A stretch of DNA of 64,000 nt from Adenophora triphylla var. japonica (lineage: Eukaryota; Streptophyta; Magnoliopsida; Asterales; Campanulaceae): the NCBI GenBank assembly GCA_022495995.1, contig JAFEMH010002513.1, positions 186,001-250,000 on the forward strand, given 5' to 3'. Of this stretch, positions 1 through 10,941 are shown in pieces (the stretch's first letter is position 1; every line of letters starts with the position of its first letter). The notes under the pieces are model-generated. The model made no database searches and was not told the origin of the DNA. It worked only from the letters and a program-made list of their open reading frames with translations. The position numbers and the translations under genes are program-made.

Positions 1-495
1 ACGCACCTAGCACTCCCGAGGCATGCTGAAGCTCTGTCCGCAGACACCAGTACATCCCGAAGCAATCCCGGTCCATCTCGGAGCAATATTCATACTCAAA
101 CACTATTCCCAAGCGGAAGATAGACACGAACCAACATTGGTAAGGCCTCCTTCCAACACTATTTCAATTCATTTCAATACATAGAATACAATGTAGACAT
201 CATATTCAGCATGCATTTTTAAAAGCGCACACACACAACTTTTAAAGAAAGAGGGGTATCTAAAGACTCGTGTATACGAGGCGACTCGGGTGAGCTCTGC
301 TATTCTCTTCCCGAGGCGTAACCCGACCTCCGAACTCAAAATCTCATCACGCAACAACTTTTTTTTAAACAAACCCTTTTTTCAATGTTTTGGGCTATAT
401 CAAAACGGCGTGGCGACTCCTCCAAACAAACGCAGCGACACCTCTCGATGAATGCGAGATGTCGGGGCCCGCGCATGCTGATTCGGGTAATTTCA
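1..495 (+). repeat. 5' LTR of element C (3' portion only)
   Basis: These bases match about 56512-57006 of the 3' LTR with many scattered substitutions. Both end in aatttca. Visible parts are a short GT-rich tract, two adjacent hairpins (267-280 and 285-315), a primer-site-like word tggcgactcc at 411-420, and the terminal TTTCA at 491-495. The upstream promoter half of this LTR lies outside the window. Confidence 0.9.
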
Positions 496-497
496 GT

Positions 498-516
498 TGG
501 CGACTCCGCTGGGGAT
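498..516 (+). other. Primer binding site of C (tRNA-Arg)
   Basis: The 19 bases starting tggcgactccgctgggg lie two bases after the LTR end. They are the reverse complement of the 3' end, with CCA, of plant tRNA-Arg(ACG) as I remember it. tRNA-Arg priming is established for Ogre elements. This fixes C as plus-oriented. Confidence 0.85.
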
Positions 517-1710
517 ATTTGTTTTAAAAAAACTTTTCAACATAAAAAAAGATTTTTAAAAAACAATGATGAGGGTCAAACTTTGATTTTACCCCTTTCT
601 TTAACTGTTGTGTGTGTGTGCATGTGCTTACTTTTTATTTACAAAAAAAATAAAAATACAAAAAAAAATGCATCATAATACATCTGTGTACATACATTTA
701 AAAATTCTGCAAAAAAATTTATGTTTTACTCAGAAAAAAAAACAGAATTTTAGTGACCGCACACTACGCGCACTCTTATCCTGTACACTGCACACTACAA
801 CCCTAAACCCGGAGTGGTCTCAGTTGCAGTTCGATTGGTCTTCCTGAAGCCTTTCGGACGCGCACGGGATCATTCCAAACATCCCATCCTAGCCAGTGTC
901 AACCATGCACGCTTGTGTCACACTCTGTCCAGACTCGGTTGGTTTTTACCCAGTCTATGTCATAAAGCTTGGATACATATCCCATCCTAGCCAGTGTCAA
1001 TCATGCTAAAGTCTTGACCTGATCTTGATTTCCAAAGCTACACCCAGACAATGCTCCGTCCCGGATATACATCCACGCCCATATGACACCATGTCATCAA
1101 GCCTTAATACGTCAGCCATGATAATATGACCAAACCAACACCTAACGTCACAGATCCCTTACGCAAGCAAGGTAAAGAGAGGTCATGCCGAACTCTCGAC
1201 TCGATCTTGACTCAGGTGCCAGCTCGGCTCACTATTCACATGACTGATGCATTAAAACGAACATGACAGGCTCGGTCCTTAGGATCGATTTTTCTTTTGG
1301 CCGGTGGAAACCGCTTGCCCTCTAGGACCGGGCTGTCCACCCCGGGATGTCGAAATATAGGTGCAAAATGAGGGGCTTATAGCCGCACTGATGGTCTCCA
1401 CTGACCCAGGATCTAGCATTGTTGTGAAAAAGAAGAGCAATCTTTTCCAACCAACTTAGGATTCTGAGAAAACACGTTTTAAGTAATTAAAACAACAAAA
1501 AAAAGCATAAATAAAAAAAAGGAAACTGCATGACATGAGCTTTCCCCCTTTATCCAAAAAAAGGCATTTCCATGTCTAAACCTTACCCGTCACCCCCTCC
1601 AGAAAACCGAGAGTGATTGAGAGATACCCGGGAACCGTCCTCCCAGTGTCAAAGCCGCAAGGTCCGACAGCCTTTCCAATACAGCCACCAGAGCAGCCCC
1701 TCACTCCCCT
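517..1710 (+). other. Untranslated leader of C
   Basis: About 1.2 kb lie between the primer site and gag without a convincing gene. It holds a TG-rich tract (about 607-628), A-rich runs and the sequence cccatcctagccagtgtcaa twice (885-904 and 981-1000). It is related to B's leader (50878-52080, opposite strand) and more distantly to A's. The short open frames here are compositional and do not match across copies. Confidence 0.7.
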
Positions 1711-2277
1711 ATGGCAAGGTCGACAGATAACAACGAGGGAAACGGAATCCTGCCCCCGAGAAATTTCCCAACAATGGAAGAGGTTTGGCAAGCTGTCATG
1801 GCTCTCGAGAAACGCTAAGGCAAACAACAGGCTTGGATCGAAGGTGCCATGCATCATTTCGGAACACTAGCCACCCCCCAGCCACCTGGGGCTCCCGAAG
1901 ACATACCCGCTCCCACAGCTCCCAACGTCTCTCATTGTCCCCCGGGATGCAATCATACGCCTCTGTACGAGCCCCGCAGCTACGGCATGAAGCCACAAGG
2001 CCCACTAGGGAAAGACATGCCAAGTCAACACACTGAGGTCCAGAGCCCACCACAAACTGCCGAACACATCAGGTGGGATGTATGCGACTGCCCCGCTTGT
2101 CTGGGGAGGGACTTCCAAGATGAAATACACGAGGACCGTCCCCCAAGAAAGAAGAAAACCTCCTCTAAAAAAAAACTAAAAAAGAGATACGAAGTCGGGG
2201 ATCCCACAGTGGGATCCCTAGGCGAGCCATCGGGAAAGTTTGACTACTACGTCATCTACTCCAACAAATATCGTTAG
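1711..2277 (+). pseudogene. gag of C, capsid region deleted
   Basis: The start ATG at 1711 matches the gag starts of B (50850) and E (63897): all begin MA followed by a TDNxEGNG-like stretch and a TMEEV(L/W)xA motif. An in-frame TAA lies at 1816-1818. After a Pro-rich stretch the frame jumps directly to the segment with DVCDCPACL and the basic KKKTSSKKKLKKRYE, which in A sits after the zinc knuckle. The capsid domain (FLEKYRxxLEWE region of B) and the CX2HX3GHX4C knuckle are therefore absent. C could not assemble particles from this gene. Confidence 0.75.
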
Positions 2278-2808
2278 CCTGACTCAACTCAAGATCTCGG
2301 CAACTTCTGCTCCATGATTAGCTGGGACGAGCTCCGCACAGCCACCAACGGCCCAAGGGTCCTGACACCCCAACCTCTATCTTGGGAAGACATCAAGGCC
2401 ATCGTTGATGCTCCAACAAAAGCAATAATAGTGAACGAGTTGAAATGCGATGCATGTCCCTAAGCCAACTAAGGTCCTCCCATGATAGAAGCAGGAGAAA
2501 CAAGCAAAGGAGTAGAGCCAGAAGTGAACGTACTGACGCGTTTTGGCCAGATCCCGGTGAATCCTTCAAAGACAGACAAAAGGCCAGCCATGCCTGAGCC
2601 TCGAACCGAGAAAGGCCCCTACGCCAAAGAAGCTGAAGTGCTTGACCCAAAGGCTGAAGATCCGATCTTGACCCAGCTCAAGCGTACTCAGGCCAACATA
2701 TCCCTATGGTCCCTACATACTTCCTCCTATCTGCACAAGCTCAAGCTGGAAGAAAGCCTGGCCCAGACCATGGTGCCAATAAATGTGACACCAGATGAAG
2801 CAGTCTAA
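2278..2808 (+). pseudogene. gag-protease linker of C
   Basis: Frames continue past the gag stop with breaks. The part from 2482 holds DPILTQLKRTQANISLW, which corresponds to a degraded stretch of A at 33040-33274 just ahead of A's second protease. A TAA at 2806-2808 separates it in frame from the protease segment. I do not recognise an enzymatic domain here. Confidence 0.5.
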
Positions 2809-3396
2809 ATGATCGGCATCGTTCACTATGGTAACATCATTACGTTCACGGAGCTCGACTTACCGAAATTTGGGGCTGACCACAACGAGCCTCTCTACAT
2901 CACAGTCCAACTCGACGAGCACCGCCTTCCTCGGGTCTTGGTAGATGAAGGATCAGCCATGAACGTCCTCCCTTCCAAAATGATGGACTTGCTAGGAATC
3001 AAGCCGACCGATCTAAAGCCATCAACACAGACAATCAAAGCTTACGGCTCGACGTCTCGCTCAGTCTTGGGGATAGTCACTCTGAACCTGTGGTTCGGAA
3101 AGCAGATGGTGCCAACAGACTTCCTGGTCATCGACATCCCGATCACCTTTACTGCCATCTTGGGCCGGCCTTGGCTACACCAAATCAATGGGGTGGCATC
3201 CACTTTACACCAATGCGTAAAGTTCATCCAAGGAAGGGATCTCACCATCATCTACGGGGACAGCGTGACTACTGAAGGGACCAACACAAATGGCATCCCA
3301 GTCTTGGAAATCAAGCACGACAATGAAGGCATGATGCTAACAGGGTTCACAGTCGAAAGCCCGAAGGTCCAAGTATGCCATATAGACCTCCCCTGA
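2809..3396 (+). pseudogene. Retropepsin-like aspartic protease domain of C
   Basis: The open segment is 195 codons. It has VLVDEGSAMNVLP, where D-E-G-S stands for the usual D-T/S-G-A/S active site, then the flap-like region IKAYGSTSR and the C-terminal hydrophobic motif AILGRPWLH. This layout is typical of Tat-lineage proteases, which process gag-pol. It aligns best with the second protease copy of A (PR2), not with PR1 of A and B. It is part of the broken gag-pol frame, not a separate gene. Confidence 0.8.
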
Positions 3397-3983
3397 CTTG
3401 GGACCGGATCCCTCCTCCTATGAAGATGATGAAGCTCATGAAATACATCCCGAGGCTTGGTCTAGGCAAGCACCATCAAGGCACCCACAAGGTCATCGAG
3501 GTCAAAGAACAAAACACCCGTCGTGGCCTAGGGTACATCCCTACTCCCAAAGAGGCTGCGGAAGAAAGAAAAGCAGCACGAAGATGCTCAGCTACTGACA
3601 AAAGAGGTTCGCAGACAATCTCCGACCTCCGCCCTTACAACCTCGACATGGCCCAGTACTTCACAAAGAAAGCCGGCAACTTGAACGAAGACACAGAAAA
3701 GGAGACAGAGCTGATCAACGCCAAACAAAACTGGTCGGCAACAATGGACAAGCTCCAACAAAGCCTTGAAAGGTTCAGAGGCCTCGAGCCAAACCCCGTC
3801 AGAAGGGCATTCCTCGATGCACCAACTCTACCGGGACCCACCACAACCACTATTCACAATGAATTTTGGTTTAGGAAACACCCTATTTGGCGGAAGAACT
3901 CGAAAAGCTTTCTGTCAGCACCCCTACCACAAACAAATGGGATGAGTCAACATTCGAGCTAGAAATGCCCAAGGCAGAAAAGG
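3397..3983 (+). pseudogene. Protease-RT spacer of C, first part
   Basis: Out of frame with the protease by a small indel, this stretch encodes a spacer conserved in A and D. Its landmarks are GLGKHHQG, RGLGYIPTP, SDLRPYNLDMAQYFTKK and RRAFLDAPTLPGPTTT. It has no recognised catalytic domain. In Ogre elements the protease-RT interval is variable and may be spliced; I see no clear intron here. Confidence 0.6.
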
Positions 3984-4705
3984 AACGTCCAAGAATTGGA
4001 GGTCTATGGGGACTCAGCCCTGATCATCAATCAAGTTTCCAACAAATGGAAAACGATAGACCAGGCCTGCAAAAATACCACGCCTGCATGGAGGACTTCA
4101 TCACGCAATTCAAAGAGCTCACCTTCCACTACATGCCAGGAGACCGGAACCAGTTTGCAGATGCCCTAGCCACCTTGGCTTCACTCATTGAAATCCCCGA
4201 AGGGATGGCGATAAAGCAAGTCAATGTAGGAAGAATGGAAATTCCTGCCTACTGCTGCGAAATCGAGCTAGAACCCGAGCCTATCAATGAGCCGTGGTAC
4301 AACCAGATCTTCCAATACCTCAAGAAAGGGGAAACCACCTTCATGAACGAGGAAGGCCAACGCAAAGAAGGAATCAAAGCTATGTGCATAGTGGCCCTAA
4401 AATGCCTTGCCACTGACTTTGTCATCCTTGGGGACATGCTATACAAAAAATGCTACCAAGGACCGCTCCTCCGTTGCATCAGCAAGGAAAAAGCGAATGA
4501 GCTCATGAATGAAGTCAACAATTGGGCTTGTGGCCCCCACATGAACGCCGAGCCACGTGCGAGATCATTCTTCGAATGGGCTACTCGGGATCTCCATGGA
4601 GCGGCGCATCCACTTTGTCCGAAGCTGCGACAAGAGCCAACGGTTCTCCAACCTCAACCATCTTCCTCACGATCTCTATTGCATGACTACTCCGTGGCCC
4701 TCCGC
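3984..4705 (+). repeat. ~720-bp direct duplication (copy 1) inserted in C's pol
   Basis: This block repeats 6967-7690 almost exactly. It carries the end of the second RNase H domain plus the start of the integrase zinc region, ahead of the RT where it does not belong. The left junction shares aaaggaacgtcc with the source. The right junction falls around 4700, where copy 1 turns to gcagacaatgc and copy 2 continues gccacttgggg. A few substitutions separate the copies (for example catgcca/cttgcca), and small indels cluster near 4550-4600. It looks like a recent intra-element duplication. Confidence 0.85.
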
Positions 4706-5279
4706 AGACAATGCTTGGAACGAGCCTTTACTATAACAACTTTTCAGTGAAGAAATCGAGGTGCCAGACCTCATCGATTTTGTTTCTGATAACTCTATGG
4801 TGGCCATGATTGGGGACAGAAGCGCGAAGCCTTTCGACCCTCGTATCCTCTCAAGCCCATCCACAATGCCACTAAAGAACTAGGCCACCTTCTCCGGACC
4901 TACAGCCAGTAAGAAGGAAATGATCGAACAACTTGGTCTAACCCCTCGCGTCCTAGAGTCTATATTCAAAACACATTCTGAGTCTGTTGTATTTGAGTTC
5001 GAGTCCCTCGAGTCATCTGATGGCCTTACGCCACAAGATTATGAATTCATAGCCAACCATGTGTTCCCATATGCTCTTAATGAATGTTTTGACCTTTCCG
5101 AGTATCCTCTCATTGCATCTTTAACAACTGATAAATTAACTAAATCACAAACAGTTAATAACGACTCACTTGACAAAAAATCAGACACATTAAACGAACA
5201 ATACATTAAACACATCTTTAAGCATGTTGTCAAATGAGAGGAAAATGGGGCCCAAGCTGCTGAGGAGGTTTTAACCAAA
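4706..5279 (+). pseudogene. Protease-RT spacer of C, second part
   Basis: After the duplicated block the spacer resumes with EVPDLIDFVSDNSM, then SDGLTPQDYEF, DLSEYPLIASLTTDKLT and EQYIKHIFKHVVK. The same landmarks occur in A (31956-31200) and D (62950-62330). A stop lies at 5235-5237. The segment is acidic and has no recognised domain. Confidence 0.6.
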
Positions 5280-6245
5280 GTGAATTTGGGGACTGCTGAA
5301 GAGCCTAAAGAGACGCAAATCGGAAGCTTCTTCACTGGCACAGAGCAAGAAGCATTGACTGCGCTACTCCAAGAATTCGTGGACGTGTTCGCTTGGTCCT
5401 ACCGAGACATGTCAGGCCTAGATCCAGCCATAGTGGAACATCGGGTTCCCCTGAATCCCGAGGCTAAGCCCATCAAGCAGAAGCTACGCCGAATCAAGCC
5501 AGAATGGTCCTTACAAGTCAAGGAAGAGATCAAAAAGATGCTCCGCATCGGATTCATAAGGGTAATCGAATACCCGACATGGCTCTCCAACATAGTCACG
5601 GTCACCAAGGCCAACGGAAAAGTATGCTGCTGCGTGGACTTCCGAGATCTCAACAAAGCAAGTCACAAGGACGACTTTCCACTAACAAACATAGACATGT
5701 TGGTCCACACTACAGACAACTTCGAGGTCAAGTCCTTCGTGGACGGGTTCGCCGGCTACAATCAAATCAAGAAGACCAAGAGAAAACAGCCTTTACAACC
5801 CCCTGGGGAATCTACTGCTACATAGTGATGCCATTCAGACTAAAGAACGCTGGTGCTACCTACCAATGGGCAGCGACCGCCCTCTTCCACGACATGATCC
5901 ACAAAGAGATCAAAGTGTATTTGACGACATAATCATCCACTCAAAGGGATCAGACGGACAACACCTCATCGACCTGAGAAAGTTCTTCGATTGCCTTCGA
6001 AAATACTTAGAGAGGTTAAATCGTGCCAAGTGCACATTCGAAGTGATCCGAGGCAAAGTCTTGGGGTACATGGTCACCGAACGAGGCATCGAAGTTGATC
6101 CTCAAAAGATCAAGGCCATAATCGAAATGAGACCGACGCAAACCCAAACAGAAGTAAAAAGCTTCATGGGCCGCCTACAGTACATCAGCCGCTTCGTCAA
6201 TCAGTTGACCTCCATGTGCGAGCCAATATTCCGACTAATGAAGAA
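5280..6245 (+). pseudogene. Reverse transcriptase domain of C (frameshifted)
   Basis: This domain copies element RNA into DNA. It opens with FVDVFAWSYRDMSGLDP and continues with LSNIVTVTKANGKV, CVDFRDLNKAS and FVDGFAGYNQI, the canonical Ty3/gypsy RT blocks. A frameshift near 5775 splits it. A second one-base loss at the catalytic box (about 5918-5925) turns the YxDD region into VYLTT followed by a stop, while FDD resumes in another frame. The thumb region (SFMGRLQYISRFVNQL) is readable to about 6210. The enzyme is non-functional as written. Confidence 0.85.
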
Positions 6246-7432
6246 GAATGCAGACATTGAATGGAACCCGAAATGCCAAGATGCCTTCGAAAAGATAAAG
6301 GCATACCTTGTGAGTCCTCTGATCCTCTGTCCTCCCCACGAGGAGAAGCCACTTTTGCTATACTTAACTGTGATCGACACTGCATGGGAGCCATGCTCTA
6401 TCAAGAAAAGAGAGAGTCACGAGTCGAGAATGCCATCTACTTCGTCAGTCAAAAGTCCCAAGGCAGCGAGCTCAACTACTCAGCTCTCGAGAAAACCTGC
6501 GTAGCTCTAGTATGGGTTATGAAAAAATTACAACATTACATGCAGTCACACACAGTGCACTTGGTCTCCAAAATGGACCAGGTCAAGTACCTCTTTGACA
6601 AACCATCACTATATATGAGGCTGGCCAAATGGTCTTTCTTCCTGGCAGAGTTTGACATCAAATACGTGAACCAGAAGTCAATCAAGGGAAGGGTAATGGC
6701 CGAACAACTGACCGACTTCCCAACCGACGAGGCCAAAGGTCCTGAACCACAATTTCCAGATGAAGGAATCTTCGCACTTGAAGGCGAGAATCGATGGCAA
6801 CTATTCTTCGATGGAGCAACCAACAAAAGAGGAAATGGCATTGGTATGCTCTTGGTTGACCCAAAAGACGAGCATACCCCAATCGCCATAAAGCTAAACT
6901 TCGAGGTACCAATAATGCCGCCGAATACGAAGCCTGGGCCGCCGGACTAGAGGCTGCACTCGAAAGGAACGTCCAAGAATTGGAGGTCTATGGGGACTCA
7001 GCCCTGATCATCAATCAAGTTTCCAACAAATGGAAAACGATAGACCAGGCCTGCAAAAATACCACGCCTGCATGGAGGACTTCATCACGCAATTCAAAGA
7101 GCTCACCTTCCACTACTTGCCAGGAGACCGGAACCAGTTTGCAGATGCCCTAGCCACCTTGGCTTCACTCATTGAAATCCCCGAAGGGATGGCGATAAAG
7201 CAAGTCAAAGTAGGAAGAATGGAAATTCCTGCCTACTGCTGCGAAATCGAGCTAGAACCCGAGCCTATCAATGAGCCGTGGTACAACCAGATCTTCCAAT
7301 ACCTCAAAAAAGGGGAAACCACCTTCATGAACGAGGAAGGCCAACGCAAAGAAGGAATCAAAGCTATGAGCATAGTGGCCCTAAAATGCCTTGCCACTGA
7401 CTTTGTCATCCTTGGGGACATGCTATACAAAA
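6246..7432 (+). pseudogene. Dual RNase H region of C
   Basis: The first RNase H remnant (about 6246-6720) shows LLLYLTVID, NYSALEKTC and ALVWVMKKL, with a frameshift near 6390. A second RNase H begins near 6793 with LFFDGATNKRGNGIG, then YGDSALIINQVS in another frame, DRNQFADALATLAS and the tail ending near GEITTFMNEEGQ-like residues. Two RNase H domains between RT and integrase are diagnostic of the Tat lineage. At least one more frameshift falls near 6910-7030. Confidence 0.8.
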
Positions 7433-8625
7433 AATGCTACCAAGGACCGCTCCTCCGCTGCATCAGCAAGGAAAAAGCGAATGAGCTCATGAATGAAGTC
7501 AACAATGGGGCTTGTGGCCCCCACATGAACGCCAGAGCCCTGATGCAGATCATTCTTCGAATGGGCTACTACAGGATCTCCATGGAGGCAGACTGCATCC
7601 ACTTTGTCCGAAGCTGCGACAAGAGCCAACGGTTCTCCAACCTCAACCATCTTCCTCACGATCTCTATTGCATGACTACTCCCTGGCCCTTCGCCACTTG
7701 GGGAATCGACATCATCGAGAAGATTGCTCCGCCCAGAAACAATGGCCACGAGTTCGTCTTGGTAGCCATCGACTACTTCACAAAATGGGTCGAAGCCAAG
7801 TCCTACAAAGTGCTAACTTCCAAGAAGGTCACACATTTCCTCAAGGAAAACATCATATGCCGATACGGAATCCCGAATGAGATCATATCAGACAACAGAT
7901 CTCACTTCGAAGGAGAATGCGACAGACTACTGGCCGAATTCAAAAGCACACGCCACAAGTCCTCTCCCTACAGGCCGCAAACTAACGGTGCAGTAGAAGC
8001 AGGAAACAAAACCCTCAAAAGGATCATCCGAAAAATGACCACACGAGGAAGATATTGGCCCAAGAAGCTGCACCTAGAACTTTGGGGCTACCGAACATCA
8101 GTAGAAATAGCCACGGGAGAAACTCCATTCGCCCTGACATATGGGATGGAGGCAGTACTGCCTGTTGAATTGGAAATTCCATTACTTCGAGTGCTATTGG
8201 AAAACGAGATCAACAAAGTCGAATGGCTCCGAAGCCGACACGACGAACTGGCCCTGCTACACGAGCGCAGACTAAAGGCCATAGAACACATTCGAGCCTA
8301 CCAAAGCAGAATGGCTAGGGCTTTTGACAAGAAAGTCAAATCCCGAGACATCAGGGAAGGCGATCTGGTACTCAAAGAAAATCCTCCTACCCGAACCAAC
8401 CCTCTTGGAAAATGGGAACCAACATGGATCGGCCCGTTCGTGGTCCAAAAGATCTTCTTCGGAGGTGCCAGACGACAATCCCTTCATGAATCCAGTCAAC
8501 GGAAGCAAACTCCGCAGATACTTCACCTAAAGAGGATCAACTTTACTGTCTCCCCATCACTTATTATAGTGTCGAACTACGGAAAGCTGAGCCCCTTAGT
8601 CTGGGGGGAACGTAGGCAGCCTTAA
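7433..8625 (+). pseudogene. Integrase of C
   Basis: Most of it lies in one long open frame (7030-8625). The zinc-binding motif is damaged: the first His reads N (NNGACGPH) and one Cys reads S (CDKSQR). The core keeps D in WGIDIIEKI, D in ISDNRSHFEGE and E in NGAVEAGNKTL, so the DDE triad is present. The C-terminal part has GDLVLKENPP and WIGPFVVQKIF. A short deletion near 8465 then shifts the frame, so the normal ending NGSKLRRYF is read out of frame. No chromodomain is visible. Confidence 0.8.
8571..8621 (+). other. Conserved post-pol stem-loop block (C copy)
   Basis: The block starts gtcgaactacg and ends gaacgtaggcagcc. CTACG (8577-8581) can pair with CGTAG (8611-8615), with an inner GCCCC facing a G run (8591-8595 / 8603-8608). 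The same block follows pol in A (27771-27829), B (45794-45843) and D (59041-59099). It lies between convergent pol and DUF7745 genes, so it may be a 3'-end or structural RNA signal. Between here and 8936 I see only AT-rich sequence and the conserved 3' tail of the DUF7745 gene (8817-8836). Confidence 0.6.
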
Positions 8626-8935
8626 TTGGTTCAGTTTAAAAACAAAAAAAAATTGGATGCCAATCAAGGCTCAGATCAATCCAAACACAAAAATCCAAAA
8701 AAATGGATGCCGTCAAGGCTCACACTGCTTCAGTCCACAAAATACAACAGAGAGATCTTGCGTCTCGATAAAGCTTTAAAAGTAAATCACAAATCACTAA
8801 CGGTTACAACATTTCTTGATGAGTACAAGCACGGTCTACTCTCAAACTCACAACATGCTAAAAGAACAGCTTAATACATTTAATAAATAATGTGTCTGCA
8901 ATGCAATGAATAGATACTTAGGAGGTCATTCCGCG

Positions 8936-10449
8936 CCACTTGCACTTGTCCCCTCGCCATTCTTCCCTTTCTTCACTCGTCCCCGGCGAGTCTTCTTTCG
9001 CTCCACGTGAGCCAACTCTGTCTCTCTCATTCCGAGCTCAGGGGTCCTCCCCGTTGAGTCAAGCAAACCTGTAGCTTGTAAAGCTTCATTCGCCTGAGCC
9101 TCGGCCTGGATCTCCTCCCTGTGAGTCTACAAAAGGGGACCTCTCTCCGTCAGTTGGTCAACTATGGTCTCGTAGTCAAATAAAACATATCCCGTAACAT
9201 TCTGAGGGGTAGACCAGGCTTCTGCACTTCTAAGGCTATAGCTAAGACGTCAACCTTGCCCCAGAATCACTTCATGCCTTCTCTCCAAAACCACTTGGGT
9301 CTGCCCGACACGCTGCTCGTACCAATCCAGGTAGTGAGTGGTCAACACAACACTCTCCCGATGTCGAAGGAGCACCAAAGGAAGGAAAGCGATATACTTC
9401 CATACCCTCAGAAAATATAGAAAGACATTCGAATCTGCCATGCAGAAAGAAGCTACCTCCACAGTGGCAATTTCATCCCAGCCCAGAAAAGGCTCCTGTC
9501 TCATCCCGAACTGCCTGGAAACAAGCAACGAAATATAGAAAGAGGACCAAGACAACCCTGTAACTCTGACAACATAGGAACCTTCCTGAAAGGTCCTCCT
9601 AGTCTCAATCCCCCAATGGGAAACCCACTAACGGATCTGATGCGTACCAAGCTGTGCCATCCATCTCTCTCGGGCGGACTGATCCATATACAATACAAGA
9701 GGTCGCCGAGCAAATGTCCGCGGACTAAGAGAAACCAGAGACTCAGCCATGGCTTGAAGCCTCTCTCACAACCACAAGGTGAGCAAAACAGGGCTTACCC
9801 CTCGCATGAACCTATCCCCTATTGCCAAGCAATCAATGCCGTGAAGGGTCTCCCCCAGAACCGACAGAGTAATATCCTCACTGGCTCGGCAATGCCCTAC
9901 TACATCAAGCAAAGCATCATCGCATACCCCAAGGGAGCTAACTATGAAGTGCGTTGCTATCACGCACAAAGCAAACGCATCCCAAGAGACATCACTCTCG
10001 TCATCACCTATAAACCGCTCATGCAGCGCAAAAATATCAATATAACCAGAATCAAAAGTCATACCTTGCATTTCTTCCAACGAAGTCCGAAGAAAGCATG
10101 CGATCTTCACGCTCACGGCCGCACCGCCGATCAAAGGAAGCGAGATGGCCTCCACCTCCGGTCCTCCAATCAAAGCCCGAAAATCCTCAAAGGTGGGCGT
10201 AATCTCAATGTAGAAGAAGCTATACACATGCCTCCTAACATCCCAGAACCTTGCAGCAGCCCGCAACAACTCCCAATCAGGAACTAACTCCCTAAGGGAC
10301 CAAACCGAGTGGAGTCGAAATTGCACCTCAAAAGCCCATTTGTTGTGACGCATGTGGTTCCTCATCCACGTCTCAAGCCGCTCAAGGAAGTATGCTCGCC
10401 TCTCCTTTGAAAGCCTTGGCAAAATTTTCGAAATAGACGAAGAATCCAT
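8936..10449 (-). pseudogene. Antisense DUF7745-type gene of C
   Basis: The ATG at 10449 matches the start used by B (43580): MDSSxxxxILPR. It is open for about 227 codons, with WSLRELVPDWELLRAAARFWD, EITPTFEDFRALIGGP, VSWDAFALCVIAT and HGIDCLAIGDRFMRG, then a stop follows LLTLWL. Beyond it homology continues in broken frames to the basic tail, with the stop at 8936-8938. From memory the layout fits the plant family DUF7745, which resembles the plant mobile domain. It faces pol tail to tail. Function unknown; this copy is a pseudogene. Confidence 0.75.
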
Positions 10450-10573
10450 TGCAAAAATGGAGGTTTCTAGAGAAAATGGGGAAGAAGGCTCGAAGTTAAC
10501 TGCAAATGAGAGTGGGGAAATGAGGGAAATCCAAATTTCTATAAATCTTATCCCCTCTTCAAAATCAAAAAGC

Positions 10574-10617
10574 GTCCGCGCAGACCATTTTGCATGCATG
10601 AAGCGTCCGCGCGGACC
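10574..10617 (-). promoter_or_regulatory. Dyad pair upstream of C's DUF7745 gene
   Basis: Two sites lie 125-170 bp upstream of the ATG: gtccgcgcagac at 10574-10585 (one mismatch) and gtccgcgcggac at 10605-10616 (perfect dyad, centre CG). On the gene strand each has TGCA five bases before GTCYG. A TATA-like run occurs downstream of them near 10540-10550. The same word occurs at C's PMD promoter and LTR. The rest of 10450-10941 is the PMD/DUF7745 intergenic spacer and holds no other gene. Confidence 0.65.
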
Positions 10618-10941
10618 ACTTTGCAGCCTGGCCAAATTTTCAGCAAACTGCAAAACAGTTGCTGCCCGCTGCAGGACCTTGCCCCCGACTGCTCAAAAGC
10701 CTTACCAAAGCCATTTCCGGCCACCATAAACTAACCACAAATGCATTCCCTGCTCATGCGACATGCACAAAAATAAAATAAGCTAGCAACAATTCCAAGG
10801 TCAATCCCCAAAATCTTAAATACATCATTACATCTCAAATAAAATACTTTGCTATGCCAAATATAAGTGTTTTATTACAGATACAAAATGTTTGTTGCTC
10901 TACAAATACAAAACAAAAAAAAGAAACAAACAAAAGGAGCC

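Noticed and set aside
498..516. A tRNA gene at the primer sites
   Set aside because: Only the 3' terminal ~18 bases are matched; no cloverleaf can be formed around any of the three sites.
385..847. Two overlapping plus-strand open frames at the LTR end and leader of C
   Set aside because: They cross the LTR border and primer site and run through TG- and A-rich tracts; the matching frames in the 3' LTR are broken.
1576..2207. Minus-strand open frames over C's gag
   Set aside because: They are complements of the gag frame, with composition expected of a shadow; no conservation at the same place in B.
9616..10287. 223-codon plus-strand frame over C's DUF7745 gene
   Set aside because: Reverse strand of a gene supported by three homologous copies; the equivalent long frame opposite B's gene (43560-44414) is likewise a shadow.
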